A DNA stretch of 64,000 nt from Clavelina lepadiformis (taxonomy: Eukaryota; Chordata; Ascidiacea; Aplousobranchia; Clavelinidae). The notes beneath the pieces are model-generated. The model ran no database searches. It saw only the letters and a list, made by a program, of their open reading frames with translations, and was not told the DNA's origin. Positions within the stretch are counted from its first letter, which is position 1; each line of letters starts with the position of its first letter. The position numbers were made by a program, and so were the translations under genes. Below are positions 11,084 through 21,032 of this stretch, one piece after another. The stretch spans positions 8,682,501 through 8,746,500 of the forward strand of contig NC_135243.1 of NCBI RefSeq assembly GCF_947623445.1. The letters run 5' to 3'.

Positions 11084-12172
11084 ATGCAGGCTTTATACGA
11101 CTGGATCTGGAACGACTATTTATGGCTTTCACCTGAGCTATCTTCTAAAGACGTCCAATTAAAACCAGGTCAACATAGAGCAAAAGCGAGTGATCTTTAC
11201 ATGATGTTGGTATTTGCTGTGGTCATACATTTTGTTCGCCGTATCTATGAAATCGTCGTTGCCAGACCATTAGCAAAACGACTGAGCATTATCGACAGAA
11301 GAAAACGACCCAGCGAAAGCAAAGAACTTGAAAGAGCTTACCAAAACAATAAAACGCCATCTAACAAAGATATCGTTAAACTTGCTACGAGTGTAAACTG
11401 GAACGAAAGTAAAGTGTCGCGCTGGTTTCGCAGGCGTCGGAATATGGCCAGACCGAGCTTAGTGCAAAAGTTTTCTGAGGCGAATTGGAGATGTTTTTTC
11501 TATACTTTTGCATTCTCATTTGGAATGAATCTGCTTGTACGAGCTCCTTGGTTTTGGGATACGATGCACTGTTGGATAGATTTTACAAAACAAAATGTTT
11601 GGCCATCAGTGTACTTTTATTACATGTTGGAAGGAGGATTTTACATCTCTCTATTATTTTCTGTCATGTCCGACGTGAAGCGAAAAGATTTCAACGAACA
11701 AATAATCCACCATTTGGCCACAATTTTTTTAATCACGTTTTCCTATGTGGCTAATTTCGTGAGAATCGGCACCCTGGTAATGGCGATTCACGACATTTCC
11801 GACATATTCTTGGAGGCTGCAAAGTGTTTACACTACGCAAAGCATCACGTAGTCGCTGAAAGTACCTTCACCCTTTTTGCAATCATATTCATTATATCTC
11901 GAATAATGGTTTACCCTTACATGGTCATGTACACTACTTTGGTCAAACTTTTGTGGGTATTTGAACCCTTTCCTGGCTATTACTTTTTCAATTTTCTTCT
12001 TATGGTGCTCCAGATCCTTCATTTGTTTTGGGCTTCTATTATCGTGAAGATGGCAATTAAAATGGTGAGAACTGGAAATGTTGAAAAAGATGACAGGAGT
12101 GATGAGGAAGAATCGACCCACGATGAGGATGGGGAAGAACTTGAAATAAGGCCGAAGCGAAAAGAAGAATAA
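11084..12172 (+). CDS. cers: Ceramide synthase, Hox-type (CerS copy 3, chimeric)
   Basis: Intronless, 362 residues from the ATG at 11084; the in-frame TTG at 11054 is not a credible start. Residues 1-18 (MQALYDWIWNDYLWLSPE) differ completely from the neighbour at 8793 and resemble CerS copy 1. From about residue 20 the body is almost identical to copy 2, through the stop and the 3'UTR to about 12335. The Hox-like domain, Lag1p histidines and TLC domain are intact. Differences from copy 2 cluster after HDISDIF (CLHYAKHHVVAEST in place of CFHYAKHQSGADRI) and in VKLLWVFEP before the last helix, near the region linked to acyl-chain preference. I infer ectopic gene conversion or an inverted copying event over an older CerS gene. 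Confidence 0.93.
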   Translation: MQALYDWIWNDYLWLSPELSSKDVQLKPGQHRAKASDLYMMLVFAVVIHFVRRIYEIVVARPLAKRLSIIDRRKRPSESKELERAYQNNKTPSNKDIVKLATSVNWNESKVSRWFRRRRNMARPSLVQKFSEANWRCFFYTFAFSFGMNLLVRAPWFWDTMHCWIDFTKQNVWPSVYFYYMLEGGFYISLLFSVMSDVKRKDFNEQIIHHLATIFLITFSYVANFVRIGTLVMAIHDISDIFLEAAKCLHYAKHHVVAESTFTLFAIIFIISRIMVYPYMVMYTTLVKLLWVFEPFPGYYFFNFLLMVLQILHLFWASIIVKMAIKMVRTGNVEKDDRSDEEESTHDEDGEELEIRPKRKEE

Positions 12173-12321
12173 GAAGAAAAAATTAGTCCTTCAAACTTTT
12201 TTAATTTCATGTCATAACCTTGCTGTTGTTAAATAAAAGTTTACTGTTATGTGGTGTTTTAAATATTAATTTCTTGTATCCATTTGTGCTTGTAGTTTGA
12301 ACATACATAAAATTTTTACAG

Positions 12322-12474
12322 CTGGAATTAATTTGGGCCGTTACAATTGTGAAAATGGTAATTAAATTAGTTAATGGTCAGTTCAGTCAAGATGAACGCA
12401 GTGATGAAGAAGAAGTCAGTAGCGAAAACGACCAGCCTACTGAGGAATCACCAAAAAAGAATAAAAATGAATAG
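12322..12474 (+). pseudogene. Orphan CerS C-terminal exon
   Basis: Fifty codons plus a stop encode a CerS C-terminus: a WAVTIVKMVIKLVNG helix end followed by QDERSDEEE and a polar tail. It lies 150 bp after the stop of the CerS gene at 11084. It is immediately preceded by TTTTTACAG, a good 3' splice-site sequence. It matches the last about 50 residues of CerS proteins but differs from all four intact genes. I read it as the original C-terminus of the plus-strand gene before its body was overwritten. A functional alternative last exon cannot be excluded. Confidence 0.75.
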
Positions 12475-14350
12475 AAACTTATTTCGCAAAGCAAGCACGT
12501 GTGAAATTAACCCACAGAGCTACTTTACTCAGTGTCAAAATGGTACTTGACTCGAGTACCATTTTTGTGCTACAGTTTAGGGAACGTACTCAATAGCTTA
12601 TTTATTTGCCACTATTCGAATGTATTTGAATTGCTGCTTCTTTGTCAATTTTTACAGCTGATTTGATGTTGTAAACAACAACTTCTTTATTAAATTTATC
12701 AAATTATAAGTTATACAGTCTATGACCTACTGTTTATTCAAACTTTTTCGATCGTCTTCTTGATTAATTATACTACGTAAAGAACATAGGTTGTTTTGGG
12801 ATAAGAACGAGATTGTCTTGATAAACAGCTAAAATTGATTATACGAAAGTAAAAAATTTTCTGTTATTTTTATAAGTTATTAAACTTATTACAATGAAGT
12901 ACCATAGTTTCTATGCTGAGTACTCGGTAGGCTACTTGCTACCTGGTCTGGTATTTGTACTCGAGTGTTTTGAGAAACTATGTAGGTGTAAGTACTTGCA
13001 GCTTACTCAAAATATATTGTAAACTGCTTGCATAGAGCTCTGTAAACCTATTGGACACACTTCTGTGCCATCAATCGAATTGCGTTATCGAAAACGACCA
13101 TCAAATTGCTGATGTCTTAACTGTCCACTTATTTCTGTGAGTATGAGCATACATTTATGGCGATTGTAATGGTGAATTGTAATAATTTATAGAATTGACG
13201 CTCTAGTAAGCAATTCTGTGTTCTCTGGCTAGGAAAAATCTAACATTTCAAAATGCGCGTGTTGTGTTCGGTGGCTATATATAGATGTCCCGTTTAAGTA
13301 TAACACCTATCTGGGTGGTTTAGTAAACTGCTTTTCAAGTGCTTGTAGTGCATAGAGTGTTACGTATTTAGAAGTGTTCTTGTTGTACTTGTGTGACGTA
13401 AATAGTGTTATCAGATTGTTACTGGTCAGAAATGAGATAGTCTGAGACACATCGATATGTAGAACGTGTGGTCCTAGCTGATTGACTATAGTTAAAGGAT
13501 AAATAAAATTGATCTTGGTTTAATCGTCCTGATAAAATCTCTTTTTGGAAAATCTGGTTTTATGAAAAGACTATCTAATAAGTGTGTTTGTGAAAATGAC
13601 ATGACAGTTTCTTCTAATTTAATTGCAACTACATTTCAGAATATATGAATTTAGACTTTATGAACGTTGTGCTGACTTAAAGAGACTTCAAGAGATAGCA
13701 ATAAGCAACAGAGTCAAAAAGTAAACAGACAAAAGGAGTTCTAAACGAACAAATAAAGCCTTTGGCTTTATGTCATTCAAAAACTTTACTATAACCCCCA
13801 TCCTCGCCACACATTGTTCACAGTGATTGTAGTTAAAACTGTGATGGTTGACGTCATGCTACAAACAAACAAGGATAACAATAATGACGTCACCAGGATG
13901 TGTCGTCTCAAGCTGCAGAAGAGAAAAAGACAATTTGTTTTAGCAATTTAGCTGCCATGACGTATGAAAAACACTTTGTGCATAGCCAGACTTTATTTTT
14001 GCTCGCGGGTTAGTGATTAATTGTGTGGGTAGTCGCATCTCACACGTACAAAACTCTCGTAATACACAGAACATTCCTGAAAATTAGCTTAGAGTACTTT
14101 CTGAGAGGCGACTTGAAAGACGCCTATGAGAAGCAGTACCTGTGGCATCGGGAGAGAAAGAGAAACCCGTCATGATTGCTAGATAACCTGACGCCCGTAG
14201 AAGTTCACGATTTTTTTTCAATAAAAAAATTTGCGCAAATTGCCTATTGCTGCGGATTATGTTTTTTTTCATTCGGACTAAGCGTTAGAACCAAGCCTAT
14301 TTGCTACTGTTGTGTCGCAATTCATGTTCCACTTATAATCAACCCTCACC
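12475..14350. other. Noncoding tail of duplication copy A
   Basis: No gene recognised. Most of it is shared with 21050-22460. About 13155-13810 is absent from copy B. The part from about 14070 belongs to a dispersed repeat with a third copy at about 29715-29990. Confidence 0.5.
14070..14200. repeat. Dispersed repeat, copy 1
   Basis: Blocks such as CTGAAAAT..., GACTTGAAAGACGC, CCTGTGGCATC and GAGAAAGAGAAACCCGTCAT recur at about 21992-22125 and, more diverged, at about 29723-29850. The family is not identified. The copies carry no ORF. Confidence 0.5.
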
Positions 14351-15620
14351 CATGTACCCTAACCAAGGTAAAGCTAGCTCGACTTTTTCCAGACCGACTT
14401 TTTCGTTTGTGGCATGTAATAAAATTGCTTCAACCAAAGCTAGAAATGAAAAAAAATGGCAAAATATGCATCAGTTGGCGAAAAAACATCTTAAATCAAA
14501 AGTATACGGCTTCTCTTGCCGGTTCATCCTTTAACTCCATACAATAGTTCGCATAGTATCTTCAATATGCTACTAAATTAATCGCTAATTAAACACGATT
14601 CCGCATTGAAAAAACAAAAACATTTTCCAAACGCTTTTTCATCTATCACACTAAAATAGGCATTTAGAAATTTTTCTTGCATTATTTTTCATTTTATACT
14701 CAAACTAATTAGTGACTTAACTTTTGTCTTCACCGCTCAAAAACGGTCGCTTGCATCGATAAGGACCAAACTACGCATGAAATAAAGCGGTTCGAAAAAT
14801 CACTTTCCGCAAAAGATATTCAAATTCTTTTTGTAGCAACTTGCTTTCCAATCACTCTAGATTAAAAACCCATTAAATTTGCTGGCATTATTTTCCATTT
14901 TATATCCAAATTAATTGTGATTTTGACTTTGGTCCTCACCGTTCAAAAACCTTCATGTACACTGATAATACACGACCTTTTTAACAAGTGCATTGTCTTG
15001 CATTCATTTGAGCATTGCATGTGCATTCACAACTTGTGTGTCCTCGATGCATTTACTGAACAATGCACAATTGACGGAAGAGTTAAAGTTGCACTGAGGC
15101 ACACAAATTATTTGGTAAAGATGTCTACAATATATTGGCAATTGCAGATCTGGTATTGTATTCAATACCGTACATGTAACGTTAATAGCGATTTATTCTG
15201 TGTATCAGGAAGACCGAAATATCAAGCGATAATTGGTTCTTACAATACGCAGCAAAATCATTAGAATTTAATGGTAGCCCATAGCAAAATTCAATAAAAG
15301 TGGATTAAACGTGAAGAAATACTATTATCACCATTACTAATTAATTACCTTTTTACATTATTTAGTATTTATTTAGTATACTCACATTCTATCGTTTTCT
15401 TTTTTCCGACTGGATCCATTTGGCCAAAACAAAAGTACAGTATCATCAGCAACAGCAAATTGGAGATAAAAGGTTTCTATACATATGCACAACTTACAGT
15501 AGTTATAGAAATAATGCCGCGTGCATTGGAAAATGTCATGAAGCGTTGATTTACCCATTTTTACTTATTTCAATTGTTGCGACGTCAGTTCTTTTTTGTT
15601 TAATAGAAAATTTCTGAAGG
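14201..15620. other. Noncoding, with an imperfect tandem duplication
   Basis: Sequence near 14681-14746 (ATTATTTTTCATTTTATACT, ending CACCGCTCAAAAAC) recurs near 14887-14952, a period of about 206 bp. No convincing gene. A 115-codon ORF at 14917 has no recognisable features. Confidence 0.4.
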
Positions 15621-16238
15621 CCAGATGTCCAAAAACAAATATTTCCAAAAATCAATGGACAGCTTGTATAATGTTTCTCATCCGCAACAAATAGACGGTT
15701 TAAAATGCGGAATTTTGGTGCTAAAAGTAAGCGGTCGTTGGTTATCAATTGTGGAGCTGTACGGTCATTAAAATGAAAACAAACTTTACATTACTTTTGT
15801 GTTGCTGTAGAAAAGTTTTATAGTGAGTTTGCTTTTCATGTCGAATTGCATAAGCGTAATTGTTAGGAAGTATTTTAAACGCTTGTTCATCTGTAGTAGT
15901 AGATTTTCGCAGCATTTTCCTATCAGCCAATTGTTTTTGTTTCAGTCAGTCCTGAAAATGTTTTGAAAACCACTGTTTGCCTTTTTAGTAGCTGATTTTA
16001 CTGAAAAACTGGTGTCAAAGCACTTCTTATATTTATTTATGAATGCTTCGTATATGTTATTGACATCTTGAATTGAGAGTAACTCATTTATGTCAATTTC
16101 TTGTAACCTTTCAATAAAGATATTTATGTTTTTATCATTAAAATGTCTGCTGTAATTATTTTCTTCTGGGCTTTCAGGCTTACCGAGATCAGAACATTGT
16201 ATTGCTGGGAAGTGGTCAGATATCCGTTCCACTATCAT
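15620..16238 (-). pseudogene. Non-LTR retrotransposon fragment (endonuclease-RT linker)
   Basis: The minus-strand ORF 15942-16238 contains SDHFPA, the usual end of an apurinic endonuclease domain. It is followed by the linker pattern of LINEs (N-I-F-I-E-R-L, then NNIYEAFINKYKKCFD). The adjoining frame at 15745-15930 continues with a linker-like YAYAIRHEKQTHYKTFL stretch, where LINEs have the run before the reverse transcriptase. The frame is broken and no RT domain follows, so this is an internal fragment. Confidence 0.55.
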
Positions 16239-17850
16239 TGCACCTTTTATTTATGAATCAAAAACATTTGGAGCGGATTAGATAGCTTTGAAAATCAGAG
16301 TTTCATTCAGAATCTTGTTTTAGGGCACTATATATGGTGTCAATTGTTACTGTTTTACAATTTATTTTGATGTCGATAAAGAGGGACTCATAAACCTTTT
16401 TGTGCATGAAGGACCGTCAAGATTTTGGAATTCTCCGGTTTGTTTTTTGGCAAGCAAAGTTTTGTGATAATGTGATGACTAATGTGCAGCATACGGGGTT
16501 AAATATCATTTGGAAATTTGTTTTTTTTGGGTGTCGTATCAGCAAAGCGTAACGCTGCGTCAAGACAGCTTCCTGTTTGCCCTTATAACTTATGCTATCA
16601 TATTTCGTCTTGCCTTTTTCGTATGCGTTTGCCTGCTGTAGAAACCTTTCAGTTGCAAAAACAATTACCAGCAACCAGTAATATCATACAGTTGAAAATA
16701 GCAAAAGTCTACTAACCTCAATGCTATAATATAAACTGTTGAATGGAAAGCTGTTGATGTGCCAATGTTCTGTTTATATGTAATCGCTTAAAGAAGAATC
16801 AATATAATCAGTTTATACAATCAACATTCTTGTACAAATTACTGAAGAGTTCAATTTAAAAGAAGCACAGTGTCAAGTTAGACAACTTTGTTGTCAGCTT
16901 CACAAGACAATTAGCTTTTAACTGAACAATTAAGTCCAGGGTTGATAAAGTAATACAACGACCTTTGAGACTCATATAACATCGAGCGCAATAAACAATT
17001 CAACTGACAAACATTGTAGTGAAGTGGTCAACCTTACAGGTTAAGGTACCATATACAACCATTCCATTACAGTTTCCTTTCCTGACATTATGCTAGGTTG
17101 CATGCAGGAATTTCCTGCAAGTGCTTCCAATTTTTTAAGTGGTCTGGATTAGCCAGTGATCTTACATTAATATTCATAGTTGTGAAAATGTTATTGGTAC
17201 TAGTATAGTTTTTACCAAATTGTTTATGTTATAGGAAAGAATGTATTGGTCACCATTTTTATTCATTACGCCATTTTCGAGATCAAATACTTGGTCTAAA
17301 TTATGGCGTAACTACTAAGCAATTACACTCCTAACGCAAAATGACAGGGGTTAGTTTATAATAGCCATACGGTCTATAAAAGGGATCTCATACTCAAATC
17401 GCACCTACGGCCGCATAAAAAATTTTGAGTATACCAGCGGGACATAACAACAAATTTAAGAAGTACGACGTCTGGGGGCGCGCCTTCCAAACACCCCGTT
17501 TCGTCACAACCATTTCAAAAAAACAACCAAAAGTTAGTTTTAAACTATGGAGAAAATTTTTACAAATTAGCTAATAATTACAGGAGTTTTTTCCTCCAAG
17601 GGAAGTTCACATTTAAATCCATCCACCACCCCTTGTACATAGCCTCAAATGCAAGCATTAACTGCGCAGCATATGCAAGCGACGTGTTCATCGAATGTGA
17701 AACTGTAGTCTCTGTGGGTTGCATAAGGGGAGTATGCTGAGCCAGCCGATATCCATGTGGCTCTAGTCTATAAGTAGTTCACCATGTAAACTTGATGTTT
17801 TTGCAAAAACGATTTGATGAATGACAGTTCACATGAAAACTTCAAAAAAA
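16239..17850. other. No gene recognised
   Basis: A+T-rich sequence. No coding similarity, no clear repeat ends. Part of it may belong to the hAT transposase relic that follows. Confidence 0.35.
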
Positions 17851-17860
17851 GGCATAGAAA

Positions 17861-18095
17861 GTCATTTTGCGTGCTGCCAATATTCTGCTGAGGCAAAACG
17901 AGAATTTTCGACGATGAATCTCATATACAGCGACAAAAGAAAGCGCCTCGTCACTGATATAATGTATCAAATCTTTTGATAATAAAATTTATTGGGCTTC
18001 CCCTTAATTTGTGCAACGCAAAAGATTCGGTTAAAATATGTGGTTAAGAAAAAACCACTCAGCCGATGATACCAGAGTTATATATTCAACTGAAG
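17861..18095 (+). pseudogene. hAT-family transposase C-terminal relic
   Basis: Translation from 17861 gives a stretch with AEAKREFSTMNLIYSDKR, the hallmark of the hAT dimerisation domain (normally SSAEAERxFSTMN). A stop follows at about 17978. In other frames the next pieces read IIKFIGLPLN (usual LMxIKxxGPPL) and HSADDTRV (usual HRSADDTR), in the right order. At least two frameshifts separate them. It is a dead transposase end. No terminal repeats were identified around it. Confidence 0.65.
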
Positions 18096-18241
18096 CTTTT
18101 ACATAATAGCAATGAACTGTCTATACGGAAGTATATGGATTATTATGGTAAATAAAATTATTATCTAAATATTTGTATTTTTTAATAACCGTACAAAGAA
18201 TGAGTTGACCTTTAACAATGGGTATGTAGGCGAACCGGTTG

Positions 18242-18799
18242 CTAACTAAATCCCACCACTGACCCAAGGTCGTGGAAAGCTAACAGCATTGTGGTACCCA
18301 GAACTTGGTAGTTATCTGCCTTGTTGTTACCAGAAAAGTTTCGTGTAACTGTCACGTAAGATAGCCATGTCGCATTCTTCTTGTCTTCCATCTTTTTGAC
18401 GAATTCCTCATCACGAACAAAGGTACTAATCTGAGGTCCATCGAACACACCTGCCTTGATTTTTTCAAACAACAATTTAGGAAAAGCAGAAAGTATATGC
18501 TGAAACATTCACCATCGTTATCCAGTGCCTTCACAAACTGTTCCATCAAGCCGAGTTTTATGTGGAGTAGGGAAAATGCAATCTTCTCTTGGTTTGCGAT
18601 TCGGTCGTGCGCAACGTTTGGCATGACTGACAGGAAGTTTCATGGGTGGGCTACTCCTTGTGGGTCCAGTGTTTCTCTCGATCTCAGCTGTTCCACATGC
18701 AAAGATAGCAGAGATACTTGTGAAACCTCTCTGTTGGCCAAGAAGAAAACCGACCACTTCGAGGTCTTCACAAATGATCCCTAGTGTGCCGTGACACAC
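18242..18799 (-). pseudogene. Frameshifted relic of a transposon-linked protein family
   Basis: Three overlapping minus-strand frames read in order as one decayed protein: EDLEVVGFLLGQQ (18518-18799), then LLHIKLGLMEQFVKALD (18352-18624), then GVFDGPQIS...NFSGNNKADNY (18242-18508). These motifs belong to a repeat-encoded family I have seen in many invertebrate genomes (HIKLGLMKNFVKA ... NFLGNxKAENY), whose function I cannot name. Frame changes and missing parts show that it is inactive. Confidence 0.5.
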
Positions 18800-19064
18800 A
18801 GTTTTGGAATCACTGATTTATATTTTATGCGTTTTTTCACCTTTAGCAATTTGACAGGTACGTGGAATCTAAATGTAAAACGTCGCTATGAGGATGTAAA
18901 CAAAGTCAATTCCAGCTGTAAAAATTTTATGTATGTTCAAACTACAAGCACAAATGGATACAAGAAATCAATACTTAAAACACCACATAACAGTAAACTT
19001 CTCTTTAACAACAGCAGGATCATGACATGAAATAGAAAAAGTTTGAAGGACTAATTTTTTCTTT

Positions 19065-20153
19065 CTATTCTTCTTTTCGCTTCGGCCTCATTTCAAGTTC
19101 TTCCGCATCCTCATCGTGGGTCGATTCTTCCTCATCACTCCTGTCATCTTTTTCAACATTTCCAGTTCTCACCATTTTAATTGCCATCTTTACGATAATA
19201 GAAGTCCAGAAAATATGAAGAATCTGGAGCACCATAAAAAGAACGTTGAAAAAGTAATAGCCAGGAAAGGGTTGAAATAACCACATACTTTTGACCAAAG
19301 TAGTGTAGATGGCCATGTAAGGGTAAACCATTATTCGAGATATAATGAATATGATTGCAAAAAGGGTGAATATTCGATCTGCACCCGACTGATGCTTTGC
19401 GTAGTGAAAACACTTTCCAGCCTCCAAGAATATGTCGGAAATGTCGTGAATCGCCATTACCAGGGTGCCGATTCTCACGAAATTAGCCACATAGGAAAAC
19501 GTGATTAAAAAAATTGTGGCCAAATGGTGGATTATTTGTTCGTTGAAATCTTTTCGCTTCACGTCGGTCATGACAGAAAATAATAGAGAGATGTAAAATC
19601 CTCCTTCCAACATGTAATAAAAGTACACTGATGACCAAACATTTTGTTTTGTCAAATCTATCCAACAGTGCATCGTATCCCAAAACCAAGGTGCTCGTAC
19701 AAGCAGATTTATTCCAAATGAGAATGCAAAAGTATAGAAGAAACATCTCCAATTCGCCTCAGAAAACTTTTGCACTAAGCTCGGTCTGGCCATATTCCGA
19801 CGCCTGCGAAACCAGCGCGACACTTTACTTTCGTTCCAGTTTACACTCATAGCAAGTTTCACGATATCTTTGTTAGATGGCGTTTTATTGTTTTGGTAAG
19901 CTCTTTCAAGTTCTTTGCTTTCTCTGGGTCGCTTTCTTCTGTCGATAATGTTCAGTCGTTTTGCTAATGGTCTGGCAATGACGATTTCATAGATACGGCG
20001 AACAAAATATATGACCACAGCAAATATCAACATCATGTAAAGATCACTCGCTTTTGCTCTATGTTGACCTGGTTTTAATTGGACGTCTTTAGAAGATAGC
20101 CCAGGGGGATACCAAAAGTAATCAGCTTGAAGAAAATTTATCAAATTATTCAT
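19065..20153 (-). CDS. cers: Ceramide synthase, Hox-type (CerS copy 4)
   Basis: Intronless, 362 residues, starting MNNLINFLQADYFWYPPG. The N-terminal helix, homeobox-like domain (WFRRRRN), Lag1p motif with His209-His210 and TLC domain are all intact. It is the direct duplicate of the gene at 8793-9881; differences are scattered conservative changes plus MWLFQPFPGYYFFN before the last helix (copy 2 has MWVFEPFPGYYFFN). The tail is DDRSDEEES...PKRKEE. Expected to make ceramides in the ER. Expression and chain specificity are unknown. Confidence 0.95.
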   Translation of the reverse strand: MNNLINFLQADYFWYPPGLSSKDVQLKPGQHRAKASDLYMMLIFAVVIYFVRRIYEIVIARPLAKRLNIIDRRKRPRESKELERAYQNNKTPSNKDIVKLAMSVNWNESKVSRWFRRRRNMARPSLVQKFSEANWRCFFYTFAFSFGINLLVRAPWFWDTMHCWIDLTKQNVWSSVYFYYMLEGGFYISLLFSVMTDVKRKDFNEQIIHHLATIFLITFSYVANFVRIGTLVMAIHDISDIFLEAGKCFHYAKHQSGADRIFTLFAIIFIISRIMVYPYMAIYTTLVKSMWLFQPFPGYYFFNVLFMVLQILHIFWTSIIVKMAIKMVRTGNVEKDDRSDEEESTHDEDAEELEMRPKRKEE

Positions 20154-20930
20154 TTCTTACGATTTCCACTTGAAATTTTTGCGGGAAACTTCAATAGATA
20201 AAAAAACCTATTCCAGAAATATTTGTAAAATAATGCACAGTTTTATAAAATTAAAAAATTTAAACATAAACAGCGTAAAGGAATAAATAAAAGTGAAATG
20301 GTATCCAATTATATGATTTTATAATATAAGTGTAAAATTGGCATTTGATTGCGTTTTGTCTTAATAGTCTTTGTCTTAATTGCAACATAATTTAAATGGC
20401 ATGTAGCAGACATTATATAGGCAGACAAATACCATAGTCAACGGCTAAAACTGATTACTACGTCTATTCCGCTTAGTTGCAATCAACATGATCATGATTT
20501 TGCTTGCCGTATGCATAGCTGATATGTAACAAACAAATGTAGCCTACTAAACTGCTTAGCAAACATGCTTTGAAATAGATAATGATAATTCTTCTACTGA
20601 TCAAGACATTTCTCATACACACAGCACCTCCAGAGAGTACTAACTAATATCTAACAGCTCATAGCTTTTTTTCAGCGGAAATCAACTAAATACAAGTAAT
20701 GGGAAATGAGTTTGATTGAAAGTTGCCTGCGACATAACAGAATATACGATTCAAGAGAAAAGTTTTTTGTATTCTTTTCAAAAGAAAGGCAATAGACCGT
20801 TTCACAAGAAATAAAAGAAAATGTCTTTTTCCGTTGGACCACGCCAACTTAAAAAGGCAAAAAAAAACATTGAGGCCAAACGGCTGACCGATTCGTTATT
20901 TTTTATATATATATATATTATTATATATTC
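20154..20930. promoter_or_regulatory. Upstream region of CerS copy 4
   Basis: Colinear with 9882-10917 apart from a gap of about 300 bp. It ends in an (AT)n/(ATT)n tract at about 20900-20930 that marks the deletion junction. The gene's promoter is presumably here; no specific element was identified. Confidence 0.4.
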
Positions 20931-21032
20931 GTAATTAAATTAGTTAATGGTCAGCTCAGTCAAGATGAACGCAGTGATGAAGAAGAAGTCAGTAGCGAAA
21001 ACGACCAGCCTACTGAGGAATCACCAAAATAA
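20931..21032 (+). pseudogene. Orphan CerS C-terminal exon, truncated copy
   Basis: Thirty-three codons plus a stop (VIKLVNGQLSQDERSDEEE and so on) match the orphan exon at 12322-12474 with one residue difference and an earlier stop after SPK. The first 12 codons and the splice-site-like sequence are missing, cut at the AT-rich junction. No CerS gene lies upstream on this strand, so this is a remnant of a deleted gene. Confidence 0.8.

Larger units (their letters stand above)
8627..12335. repeat. Long inverted repeat formed by two CerS genes
   Basis: Arm one is about 8627-9828 and arm two about 11133-12335, with a spacer of about 1.3 kb. Each arm carries the CerS body and 3'UTR. Similarity stops sharply at both outer limits: near the GCTATCTTCT block on the CDS side and just after the CAGCTGGAATT block on the 3' side. 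Confidence 0.8.
8538..14350. repeat. Segmental duplication, copy A (two CerS genes)
   Basis: Homologous in direct orientation to about 18815-22460. Colinear landmarks are the CerS minus-strand gene, its upstream region, an orphan CerS C-terminal exon, the CTCGAGTAC/GTACTCAATAGC region and the GTTGACGTCATG region. Relative to copy B, copy A has extra sequence at about 10130-10435, at about 10918-12357 (including the plus-strand CerS gene) and at about 13155-13810. It lacks about 190 bp present in B at 22130-22325. Confidence 0.85.

Noticed and set aside
14917-15264. 115-codon plus-strand ORF
   Set aside because: Overlaps an imperfect tandem repeat and has no family features.
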